Part shown: positions 24,810 to 33,830 of the stretch, piece after piece
Layout: every line of letters begins with the position of its first letter
Position numbering within the stretch: position 1 is the first letter of the stretch
Assembly: GCA_903821635.1 (NCBI GenBank)
Contig: CAIJLV010000205.1
Span: 1 to 47,216 of the forward strand
Direction: 5' to 3'
Origin: an uncultured Verrucomicrobiota bacterium
GTDB taxonomy: Bacteria > Verrucomicrobiota > Verrucomicrobiia > Limisphaerales > UBA9464
Length of the DNA: 47,216 bases
Translations under genes and position numbers: made by a program
The notes under the pieces: model-generated
Told to the model about the DNA's origin: nothing
Seen by the model: only the letters and a program-made list of their open reading frames with translations
Databases searched by the model: none

Positions 24810-27319
24810 GCCGGCTCCCCCTCCTTTGGCGTCGAGTGGGCCGCGATTGATACTTCCAAACCCGCCCGACGCCCCAGCCACCCGGTGACTAGGACGGCAA
24901 ACGCCACCACGGTCACGGAACTCACCGGCATCAAAATCGCACAAACGACCGGGGAAAGCCGACCGCTCGCCGCAATGGCGAGCCCCACGACATTGTAGAG
25001 GCTGGAAATTAAAAAACTGAGCCGCACCACCCGGGTCGTTTGCCGGGCAAAGCGCAATAATTCCGCCGTCCGCGGCACGAGCGTGGCGTCCATGATCACA
25101 TCGCTGGCGGGCGAGAACGCCCCAATGTTTTCCACCACCGCCACCCCGACCTCGCTCTGGCGGAGCGCGCCGGCATCGTTTAGACCGTCGCCGACCATCA
25201 TCACCGTGCGGCCGGCCGCCTGAAGATCGCGAATGAACCCGAGTTTATTGAGCGGGCTCTGATTGAATTGCAGGTGGGCGCGCGGGCCAAACAACGCCTG
25301 GAACCGGGCGCGATCCCGTTCGTGGTCACCGCTCAACAGGGCGATTTCGTAGCGCTCCGCCAACCGTTGCAACAACCGGGCCGTTTCCGGCCGCAGGGCA
25401 CTGCTCAAGGTGAAGGCGCCCCGAAACACTCCACCAATCGCCACCGCTACCGTGCTGCCGGTGGCCGTTTCCAGCGGCGGCAAAACTACCCCCAGCGAAG
25501 CCAGCCAACGGCACGAACCCAGCGCCACCGGCGTGCCGTTCACCTGGGCTTGGACGCCTTGACCTGGGATTTCGCGAAACTCCGTGAGCGTCGCGGCCGC
25601 CGCTGCGTTCCGTTCCCAACCCGCCGCCAACCGTCGGGCCAGCGGATGGGTCGATTGCCGGGCCACGGCCGCAATCAGGGCCCCTTCGCCGGGTGAAAGT
25701 TCCGGTCCCACAAAGGCAACTTCACCGGCTTGGGCCGCAGTGAGGGTCCCGGTCTTGTCAAAGACGACGGTGTCAATCCGGGCTAGGGCCTCCAACGTGT
25801 CGGTGTTGCGGACAAAGATGTGGCGGCGCGCCAGCGTGCGCAGCGCCGCCCCGAGGGTGAAGGGCGCCGCCAAGGCTAGCGCGCAGGGACACGCCACAAT
25901 CAGCACGCCGGTGAAGGAACGGAGCGCCCGGGCCGGCTCCACCACCGACCAAAAGGCCGCCGCCGCGAGCGCGATGCCGAGAATGATCCAAGTAAACTGC
26001 TGACTGTAACGGTTCGTCAGCGTGTTAAAGGTGTCGTCCTTTTCCTTGCGAAAGGCGTCCTGATTCCACAGCGAAGTCAGGTAGCTCTGAGACACCGGCT
26101 TCACGGTCACCACTTCGAGGGCGCCGCCCATCTGCCGGCCGCCAGCGTAGAGCAGTTCACCCGCCGCCTTGACCACGGGTTCCGATTCGCCAGTGACAAA
26201 GCTGTAGTCGATCAACGCCTCGCCCCCCAGCACCCGCGCATCCGCCGGCACCAATTCACCATGGCGAATGACCAAACGGTCGCCGATGCCGATTTGGCCC
26301 AGCGAAACCCGCTCTTCGCGATCCGCTTGACGGCGGAGGACCGACAACGGGAAAAACGACTTGTAGTCGCGGTCAAACGCCAGCCGATCGTAAGTCTTTT
26401 GCTGAAAGATTCGGCCACACAGCAGGAAGAAGGTCAGCCCCGCCAGTGAATCAAAATAACCTTCGCCTCGGTCCGAAATGACTTCGCCGGCGCTTTGCAG
26501 GAAAATTACCGCAATGCCGATCGCGATGGGCACCTCGATGGTCAGCCGGCGCTGGCGCACGCTGAGCCAACTGGTGCGGAAGAAGTCCGCCGCGCTATAG
26601 GCCACCACCGGCACTGAAAGCCCCAGACTCAACCACCCCACCAAGGTGCGAAACGCGGGGCCGCTCAGACTATCGAGCCCGAAGTAGCCCGGCAGACTGA
26701 ACAGCATCGTGTTGCCGAAGACGAAACCGGCGACGCCCAGTTGGAGCCAGAGCCGGCGGGAAACCGGGTTGGCTCGTTTGCCGTCGAGGTCCGCCAGCTT
26801 CAGGTTCGGCTCGTAGCCGATGGAATCGAGCAACGCCGCCACGCCGCTGAGGGAGATGCGCTGAGGGTCAAAAGTAACAACCGCTTCTTGGCGGGCGAAA
26901 TTGACACGCGATTGGCCAATGCCCGGCTTCAGGCGGAACAGGTTTTCGAGCAACCAAACGCACGCAACGCAGTGAATGGCCGGCAGTTGCAGGGTGACCC
27001 GGGTGGTCTTGCCGTCGTCGAAATCCACCAACCGAGCCCGCACGGCCGGTTCGTCCAAGAAGCGGAATTTATTCTCGTCCGCCAACGCCTCGACCCGCCG
27101 CCCCGCCACTTCGCCCCATTCGTAAAACTGGCCCAGCCCATTCTCCGCCAGCAGTTCGTAAACCGTCTGACAGCCTTGGCAGCAAAAAGCCCGGTCAGCC
27201 TTGGTCCAGACCGTCTCCGCGCAGGCTGTCCCGCAGTGGAAGCAGCTCGCCCGCGTGGTCCGGGCAGCGAGCGGCGCAGCCGCACTCACAACTGAGCTGA
27301 GGTTCGCGGTGACGTCCAT
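24806..27319 (-). CDS. ccoI: Copper-translocating P1B-type ATPase CcoI/FixI
   Basis: An 837-residue P-type ATPase from ATG 27319; a TTG at 27331 would add four residues. The N-terminus has a cysteine-rich metal-binding region (CFHCGTAC and FCCQGCQ, residues about 26-50) followed by an HMA domain with HCVACVW. The core motifs are TGES (FVTGESEPV), the CPC ion channel motif (VACPCALALAAPF), the phosphorylated aspartate in DKTGTLT, the HP locus (QSTHPLARRL) and the hinge GDGLNDAGAL. FixI/CcoI proteins move Cu for the CuB centre of cbb3 oxidase. It is the first gene of the operon, and ccoS overlaps its end by four bases. I found no convincing FNR-type palindrome in the 260 bases upstream. Confidence 0.95.
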   Translation of the reverse strand: MDVTANLSSVVSAAAPLAARTTRASCFHCGTACAETVWTKADRAFCCQGCQTVYELLAENGLGQFYEWGEVAGRRVEALADENKFRFLDEPAVRARLVDFDDGKTTRVTLQLPAIHCVACVWLLENLFRLKPGIGQSRVNFARQEAVVTFDPQRISLSGVAALLDSIGYEPNLKLADLDGKRANPVSRRLWLQLGVAGFVFGNTMLFSLPGYFGLDSLSGPAFRTLVGWLSLGLSVPVVAYSAADFFRTSWLSVRQRRLTIEVPIAIGIAVIFLQSAGEVISDRGEGYFDSLAGLTFFLLCGRIFQQKTYDRLAFDRDYKSFFPLSVLRRQADREERVSLGQIGIGDRLVIRHGELVPADARVLGGEALIDYSFVTGESEPVVKAAGELLYAGGRQMGGALEVVTVKPVSQSYLTSLWNQDAFRKEKDDTFNTLTNRYSQQFTWIILGIALAAAAFWSVVEPARALRSFTGVLIVACPCALALAAPFTLGAALRTLARRHIFVRNTDTLEALARIDTVVFDKTGTLTAAQAGEVAFVGPELSPGEGALIAAVARQSTHPLARRLAAGWERNAAAAATLTEFREIPGQGVQAQVNGTPVALGSCRWLASLGVVLPPLETATGSTVAVAIGGVFRGAFTLSSALRPETARLLQRLAERYEIALLSGDHERDRARFQALFGPRAHLQFNQSPLNKLGFIRDLQAAGRTVMMVGDGLNDAGALRQSEVGVAVVENIGAFSPASDVIMDATLVPRTAELLRFARQTTRVVRLSFLISSLYNVVGLAIAASGRLSPVVCAILMPVSSVTVVAFAVLVTGWLGRRAGLEVSIAAHSTPKEGEPA

Positions 27320-27580
27320 AGATCCAAACAAGGCGCGGCAAGGAGTGCCCCAAACCCGCTCCGAGCGCTCACTGTTCTTTGTCGTTCATGCACCTGTTGT
27401 TGAGTGTCACGCCAACTAATGGCTGGTCTGAAGGGGGCGAAAATCGGCAAAATCCCTGAAATTGCTCTTGGATGGCGGCGTTTACCGGCGATTACCGCCG
27501 CGGCGGAGGACAAAATTAGTTCACTGGCCGCATGTCAATTTACGTTTCCCCCGCGGCGGGGGATAACCGCCCTTCCCCGC

Positions 27581-30500
27581 CTAGTTCGCCCGGGGCAGCG
27601 GCCGTGGGTGCATGAGGTAAGCCAGCAAGTCGCGGGCGGCGTCGGGACTGAGACCGGCCAGCAATCCCGCCGGCATCATCGACTGCTCGGAAGGCTCCAG
27701 CGACTGGAGTTCGGCCCGCTCCAAGGTCCGGCGTTCGGTCTGACTGTGCAGCGTCACCGTCCGGGCGGTCTGCTCTCGCACCACGCCTTGGAGCACGCTG
27801 CCATCCTTCAGCGTGACGACGGTCACCCGGTAGTCCGCAGCGACCACGGCGCTGGGGGCGAGGAGGTTTTCCAGCAGGTAATCAAGATTGGCGCGACCGG
27901 AACCGGTGAGGTCCGGACCGACTTGGCCGCCAGCGCCATAAAGCTGGTGGCACGGGGCGCAAAGTTGCGCGAACTGCTGCTGACCTTGCGGCAAATCGGC
28001 GGACCGGAGCCGCTCGGGTGTGAGCTGTGCCCGCCATTTGGCGGCTTCGGCGGAGTGGTCTTCGCTCCCGGTCTTTACAGTGCCCCAGACTTCACCGAGC
28101 CGTTTCGTCAGCGCGGCGTCGCCGAGGCCGACCACTTGGCGGGCGTGGAACGCGGAGAGGTCCGCGCGGGCCACGCGCCCGTCAGCGAGGGCTTCCAGTA
28201 GCGCTTGGGCGGCGGCCGGCCGGGTGACCATGGCTCCGAGGACGGCGGGACGTTCCTCCAAGCCCAGCCATTGGTAACGGTGCAAGGCAAACGCCGGGGC
28301 GTCAGCTTCGCCCAGTTGGAGCAGACCCACCAGCGCGGCGGGCCGCAGCGCACCGTCATTGGCGACCCGCCGCAGCAACGGGGACAGACCTTCCACCCGA
28401 GCGGAGAGCAGCGTCGCGAGTGCCTGACGCCGGGCGGTGGGATCGGCGTTGCCGTCGGCAAGGATCTGTTGGAGGTCCTCCAGCGCCCGGCCAGCGCCGA
28501 ACAACAGGTTCAGACTGCGCAGGTGTTCCTGCACGTCGGGTTCCGGAATGAGCCGGGCCGCGGCCGCAAATTGGTTCCAAGACGCAGGCGCCGGGGCTTG
28601 GCGCCACCCGCGCAGGCCCGCTCCCAAGCCGCGCACCACTTCGGCCTGCCCAGCGGCGGGCCAATTCGCCGCCGCCGCCAGCAAGGCGACGACGGGACCA
28701 GGCTTGGTTTCCAAATCTTCAGCCACGCGGCGGGCAATGAACTGGCGGATTTGTGGGGACGTCCCCGCCGCCTTGGCCAGAGGCACGGCGAGGTCGGGTT
28801 GGGCCGCCAGCAGCGGTTCGAGACCAGTCCAGAGCAGCAGGGGCAAGTTGTGATCGTGGGCGTCTTCGGGCCGAACCAAGGGTGCTTGGACCAATTCCTG
28901 GCGCAGGTGCAGGGGCAGTTTTTGCAGAGCTGAGGCGAGGTAAAGCCGCACCAACGGGGAGGAATCTAACTCGGCGCGATCCTGCAGGGCTGCCACTGCG
29001 ACCATGCGGTCGCGGGTCCGAGGGCCCGGGGCGAATTTCTCACCCGGGAGCTCCGTCGCCACGAAGTCGGCCAGCAAGCGAACCGCCCAACTGCGGATGT
29101 GCTCATCGGCGTCCCGCGTCCAGGTCAGCAAGCGCGCCGCCAACCAACCGGAATCAGCCCCGCCGAGGGCATTCAAGGCCCAGATCACGCGAAGGCGTTC
29201 TCGGGTCTTTCGCTGGACGCCAAATTCCCGCTTCAACTGGGCCCCTGACGGGAGGTTGGTTTGGCCCGCGACGTGGCGATCCACCAGGACCCGCCGCGCT
29301 TGCCGAGAAATCCATTCGTTGGCATGCGTCAGCAGCGCGAGCAGTTCGGTGGCGTTGGCTTGGGTGACGTCGGCGACGGGCGGCGGCGGCGAGTCGCCGT
29401 AAGTCACCTTGTAAATGCGGCCGGAAGTCCGATGCACGCCGTCGTGATCGTGGCATTCGCCGGTATCCGACCAGTCGGCGATGAACACGCCGCCGTCGGG
29501 GCCCTGAATCAGATCGAGGCCGCGAAACCACGGATCGCCAATTTGCAGGAAGTCGCGGTCGTGTTTGCCGACGTAGCCGGAGCCCCGACGTTCGAGGCGT
29601 TCCACATTCAGGCGGCGGCCGTGCAGGTTGATCGTGAAGAGTTTTCCCCGGTATTCGGCGGGCCAGTGGTCGCCTTGGTAGATCATCAGGCCGCAGTGGG
29701 CGTGGCCCCCGCCGAGGGGGTCGCTGCCGGGGGCAAAGCCACTGCCGTCAAACGCGGCCCGGGATTTTTGCCAACCAGCCCCGGTGTCAAAGTGGAAATG
29801 GTCGGCGTGCTGCCCGATCAGCGCGTAGGCGTGGGGGTCCACGTCATTGCCGTGCATGCGCTGGAAGTGGGCCCCGGGGATCGCGTGCCAGAGGTGGCCG
29901 ATGACGGTGTTGATGAAGAACGGTTCGCCAACCTCATTCCAGTCGAGGCCCCACGGGTTGGTGGTGCCATGCGACACGGCCTCGAAGACGCGCTGCGTGG
30001 GATGGTAGCGCCAGATGCCGCCGCGCATTTCCACCCGGTTGGCGTCCAGGGTGCCGGGCACGCCGATCTTCGCGCCGCTGGAGATGCCGATCCGGCCCCA
30101 CAGCCAGCCGTCCGGACCCCACTTGAGGCCATTGGCAAAGGTGTGCCGGTTGCCACTGGTGGTCGTAAAACCGTCGAGCAAGACCTCTGGTTCGCCATCG
30201 GGCACGTCGTCCCCATTGCGGTCGGCCAAGAACAGTAATTGGGGCGGGCACAGCACGAATACCCCGCCGAGGCCGACTTCGACGCTGGTCAGGATCTTAG
30301 CCTGGTCCCAAAAGACGGTGCGTTTGTCGAAGCGACCGTCATTATCTCGATCCTCGAAGATCAACACCCGGTCGTTGAGGTTTGTGGCAAAATTCACGCC
30401 GGCTTCCGCGTAGGTATAATTTTCGGCCACCCAGAGGCGTCCCCGCGGGTCAAACGTCAACGAAATGGGCTGGTTCAGGTCCGGTTCGGCGGCAAAGACG

Positions 30501-30712
30501 GACACCTTGAAACCGGGCGGAAGCTGAAAACTGGCGGCGGCTTCAGCCGGCGCCATCGGCTCGCCGCGTTTTTCCGAACTGAAGGGATTGGGGAATCCTG
30601 CCGATAGGGCGGGAGTGACGAGCACTCCAATCAACGCTCCAACCAGAAAACAATGAGGAAACACGCACCGAGGTTTACCGCCGGTCGGACTGACTGGCGA
30701 CGCCAGATTCAA
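27581..30712 (-). CDS. PVC-type secreted beta-propeller/HEAT protein with C-terminal CxxCH cytochrome domain
   Basis: The 1043-residue product has a signal peptide near residues 20-38 (FLVGALIGVLVTPALSAG). Start choice is uncertain: TTG 30712 is the longest, while GTG 30664 would place the signal right at the N-terminus. Residues about 60-440 are the membrane-bound dehydrogenase-like propeller (FKVSVFAAEPDLNQPISLTFDPRGRLWVAENYTY..., GLKWGPDGWLWGRIG, NPWGLDWNE, GLDLIQGPDGGVFIADWSDTGECHD). Residues about 470-880 are Ala/Leu-rich HEAT-like helices. A cytochrome c module follows, with CAPCH at 918-922, GPDLTG, and SMMPAG as likely axial Met. Such proteins are abundant in Planctomycetes and Verrucomicrobia and are thought to oxidise sugars or alcohols, but activity is unproven. 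It stands alone, upstream of the cco operon on the same strand, 260 bases from ccoI. A 6-bp GC hairpin at 27548-27562 follows its stop. Confidence 0.9.
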   Translation of the reverse strand: MNLASPVSPTGGKPRCVFPHCFLVGALIGVLVTPALSAGFPNPFSSEKRGEPMAPAEAAASFQLPPGFKVSVFAAEPDLNQPISLTFDPRGRLWVAENYTYAEAGVNFATNLNDRVLIFEDRDNDGRFDKRTVFWDQAKILTSVEVGLGGVFVLCPPQLLFLADRNGDDVPDGEPEVLLDGFTTTSGNRHTFANGLKWGPDGWLWGRIGISSGAKIGVPGTLDANRVEMRGGIWRYHPTQRVFEAVSHGTTNPWGLDWNEVGEPFFINTVIGHLWHAIPGAHFQRMHGNDVDPHAYALIGQHADHFHFDTGAGWQKSRAAFDGSGFAPGSDPLGGGHAHCGLMIYQGDHWPAEYRGKLFTINLHGRRLNVERLERRGSGYVGKHDRDFLQIGDPWFRGLDLIQGPDGGVFIADWSDTGECHDHDGVHRTSGRIYKVTYGDSPPPPVADVTQANATELLALLTHANEWISRQARRVLVDRHVAGQTNLPSGAQLKREFGVQRKTRERLRVIWALNALGGADSGWLAARLLTWTRDADEHIRSWAVRLLADFVATELPGEKFAPGPRTRDRMVAVAALQDRAELDSSPLVRLYLASALQKLPLHLRQELVQAPLVRPEDAHDHNLPLLLWTGLEPLLAAQPDLAVPLAKAAGTSPQIRQFIARRVAEDLETKPGPVVALLAAAANWPAAGQAEVVRGLGAGLRGWRQAPAPASWNQFAAAARLIPEPDVQEHLRSLNLLFGAGRALEDLQQILADGNADPTARRQALATLLSARVEGLSPLLRRVANDGALRPAALVGLLQLGEADAPAFALHRYQWLGLEERPAVLGAMVTRPAAAQALLEALADGRVARADLSAFHARQVVGLGDAALTKRLGEVWGTVKTGSEDHSAEAAKWRAQLTPERLRSADLPQGQQQFAQLCAPCHQLYGAGGQVGPDLTGSGRANLDYLLENLLAPSAVVAADYRVTVVTLKDGSVLQGVVREQTARTVTLHSQTERRTLERAELQSLEPSEQSMMPAGLLAGLSPDAARDLLAYLMHPRPLPRAN

Positions 30713-30787
30713 TCGACCCGCGCCCGTCGCTGCGGGCCGTGGGCAGCAGCACCCCGCGCGGCGGGCTCTAATTCTTAAGTCTTATCC

Positions 30788-30794
30788 GGAGGGG
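30788..30794 (+). promoter_or_regulatory. Strong Shine-Dalgarno sequence for the response regulator
   Basis: GGAGGGG lies four bases before ATG 30799. It is the best ribosome-binding site seen in the window and fixes the start of the response regulator gene. Confidence 0.8.
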
Positions 30795-30798
30795 AAAT

Positions 30799-31173
30799 AT
30801 GGCGACAGTTTTGGTCGTGGACGATGACCCCAGCATTCGTCGAGTAGTCCGTGTCGTGCTGGAAGCGAGCGGCCACTCGGTGTGTGAGGCCGAGGACGGC
30901 AACGAAGCGGTGGCGCAATACGAAGCGCTGAGCTTCGTGGGGCTCGTCATTACCGACATCGTCATGGCCGGCAAAGACGGCATCGAAACCATTGTGGAAC
31001 TCCGACGACGACGCAAAGACCTCAAAATCCTCGTCATCTCGGGCGGTGGCCAAGTGGGCGCCTCCACCTACCTCCGCATGGCCGGCATTCTCGGGGCCAA
31101 CATGACCTTGGAGAAACCGTTCTCCGCCGCGGATCTAAAGGCGGCGGTCGATCACCTCCTGCCACCAACGTAA
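30799..31173 (+). CDS. Single-domain response regulator (CheY-like receiver)
   Basis: A 124-residue receiver domain with no output domain. The acidic pocket is Asp8-Asp9-Asp10, the phosphoacceptor is Asp53 (LVITDIVMAGKDG), the switch Ser81 lies in LVISGGG, and the conserved Lys106 is in LEKPFSAADL. Secondary structure follows the CheY beta/alpha pattern to the end. No histidine kinase gene is in the window, so its partner is unknown. It stands alone between a divergent cytochrome gene and the metallophosphoesterase, with its own strong ribosome-binding site. It could act in a phosphorelay or by protein-protein contact. Confidence 0.95.
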   Translation: MATVLVVDDDPSIRRVVRVVLEASGHSVCEAEDGNEAVAQYEALSFVGLVITDIVMAGKDGIETIVELRRRRKDLKILVISGGGQVGASTYLRMAGILGANMTLEKPFSAADLKAAVDHLLPPT

Positions 31174-31224
31174 ATTTGCCCCCCGCTCCGCCGCCGATGG
31201 ACAGCGCCCGCCAAGGCCGGTTTC

Positions 31225-32061
31225 ATGACGGCTGTGCCCGTTGGTGTCCTTGAACTCGCCCCTGACCTGATCGCCGATGCGCGGCGGGCCGTCTGGCTGC
31301 CGCAGCAACGCACGCTCGTCGTCCCCGATGTGCATCTCGGATTCGCTTGGGTGCAACGCCGCCGGGGACAATTGCTGCCGGTCGGCTTTGCCGACGACAC
31401 ACTGCCCCGACTGGAAGCCCTCAGCCGGGATTATCCGGCCGCCCGCATCGTGTTTCTCGGCGACCTCGTCCACGCCGCGTGCGAACTGGAGCCACTCCGG
31501 CTTGCGCTCGTGGAGCTCGCCCTGCGCCTCGGGAGCAGAACCCCCGCATTAAATTCTGCCACCGCCTCGGCCGCACTTTCAGCCGGCTTGGAATTCACGG
31601 TTTCGCACCCGGAACTCATCCTCGTGCTGGGCAACCACGACCACCGCCTGCCTCAATTGCTCGTGGACTGGCAGGTGCCGATCCGCGTGGTCCCCCGCCT
31701 TGATCTGGGCCGCTTTCGGCTGCTCCACGGCCACGAAGCCGCTCCGCTTGAGGCGCTGGAGCCCACCGACCGACTCACCATCATCGGCCACGAACATCCC
31801 AGTGTAGAACTCGGCGCGGGCGCCACCACGCGCGCCAAGTGCCCCGCTTTTGCCCTCGCCGACGACACGTTGGTCGTTCCTGCATTCTCCGCATGGGCCG
31901 CCGGCTGCAACCTGCAACGGCGAAACCATTTGGGCCCGATCGCCCAAGCCGCCCGTTTTCACACCGTGTTGGCGTGCGTGGGGCCGCGCCTGCTGCGCCT
32001 GCCCTTTGCCCGATTGCTGCAAGATGCGGCTTCCGCCGGAGCGGGTTTTGACGCTAGATAG
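31225..32061 (+). CDS. Calcineurin-like metallophosphoesterase (COG1407/PdeM-like)
   Basis: The 278-residue cytosolic protein has all metallophosphoesterase motifs: Asp35-x-His37 (VPDVHLGF), Asp80 in FLGDLVH, GNHD at 136-139, His168 or His170 in LHGHE and Gly-His189-Glu-His191 (IGHEHP). Length and motif spacing fit the COG1407 group, whose members include the ligase-associated DNA repair endonuclease PdeM. In those operons the neighbours are a ligase, Lhr-type helicase and exonuclease. Here the next gene is a DEAD-box RNA helicase only five bases downstream, so the DNA-repair name is not supported by context. Its substrate (nucleic acid or nucleotide) is inferred. Confidence 0.85.
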   Translation: MTAVPVGVLELAPDLIADARRAVWLPQQRTLVVPDVHLGFAWVQRRRGQLLPVGFADDTLPRLEALSRDYPAARIVFLGDLVHAACELEPLRLALVELALRLGSRTPALNSATASAALSAGLEFTVSHPELILVLGNHDHRLPQLLVDWQVPIRVVPRLDLGRFRLLHGHEAAPLEALEPTDRLTIIGHEHPSVELGAGATTRAKCPAFALADDTLVVPAFSAWAAGCNLQRRNHLGPIAQAARFHTVLACVGPRLLRLPFARLLQDAASAGAGFDAR

Positions 32062-32066
32062 AGCCC

Positions 32067-33276
<1,210 letters not shown>

Positions 33277-33299
<23 letters not shown>

Positions 33300-33483
33300 T
33301 AGGCCACTGACGCGCATTCAGACAATTGCGCGGATCGCCTGGGCGTCACTTCTTGCGTGCGCCCTAGCGGTGCTGGTCTTCGGTTGGCAGCCGATTGGTC
33401 CGCGGAGTTCCCAAAGTGCGTTCCAGATTCTGGTGGTATCCGCCGGGGTGCTCTTGTTTCGCTACGTAAACTCGAAGCCGTGA
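33277..33483 (+). CDS. Possible small two-helix membrane protein
   Basis: A 68-codon frame from GTG 33277 (TTG 33274 is also possible) overlaps the end of the helicase gene by 23 bases. It encodes two hydrophobic stretches, IARIAWASLLACALAVLVFGW and a second around QILVVSAGVLLFRYV, joined by a short polar loop. The hydrophobic pattern is better than expected of a chance frame in such GC-rich DNA, but there is no ATG, no clear ribosome-binding site and no family I recognise. Treat it as tentative. Confidence 0.35.
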
Positions 33484-33830
33484 TGACCCTCGGATCGTGG
33501 CCTTGAGAATGCGCGCCAGCGTCTTGGAGTGCGGCGGCACAGCGGAGCGGAGCTGCCGCTTGGGGCGGGACTCGGGGTTCGAAACGCCCGCCCTCACCCC
33601 GGCCCTCTCCCCCGAGGAGAGGGAGAAGGTCACGACGCCCTACGCCTCCACCCGTTCGGCGCTTCGGCTTAGCGCCGCCCACAGCAGTCCTCGTCAGACT
33701 GAGCGATGGAGTGGTCTGGTGTTGGCGGGCGTTTCCCTCTCCCCGGGGGAGAGGGTTAGGGTGAGGGCGGGCCAGCCTCATCCTTCATGGTTCCCGCTTT
33801 CACGGCGGTGCCGACAACCTGGGCGGCGAG
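33484..33830. other. Gene-free repeat-bearing intergenic region
   Basis: About 350 bases between the end of the small membrane frame and the uvrA stop. Open frames here come from repeats. It contains a hairpin at 33531-33559 (GCGGCGGC pairing imperfectly with GCTGCCGC), a second at 33658-33676 (GGCGCT/AGCGCC), and the nested inverted repeat listed separately. Similar sequences (the TTGGAGTGCGGCGGCAC type and the CCCTCTCCCC type) recur in related genomes as I recall them, so this is likely a dispersed non-coding repeat. Confidence 0.6.
33586..33772. repeat. Nested inverted repeat, REP/MITE-like
   Basis: A 39-base arm at 33586-33624 is repeated in inverted orientation at 33734-33772 with 35 of 39 positions identical, separated by 109 bases. 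Each arm has its own internal palindrome (CCCTCTCC...GGAGAGGG), and each carries the GCCCGCCCTCACCC / GGGTGAGGGCGGGC outer part. The spacer contains the GGCGCT/AGCGCC hairpin. This arm-spacer-arm pattern is typical of paired REP units or small non-autonomous elements. It lies between convergent genes, where it could also stop transcription. Confidence 0.75.

Noticed and set aside
27320..27580. FNR/ANR-type operator for the cco operon
   Set aside because: Microaerobic control is expected, but I found no convincing TTGAT-N4-ATCAA palindrome upstream of ccoI.
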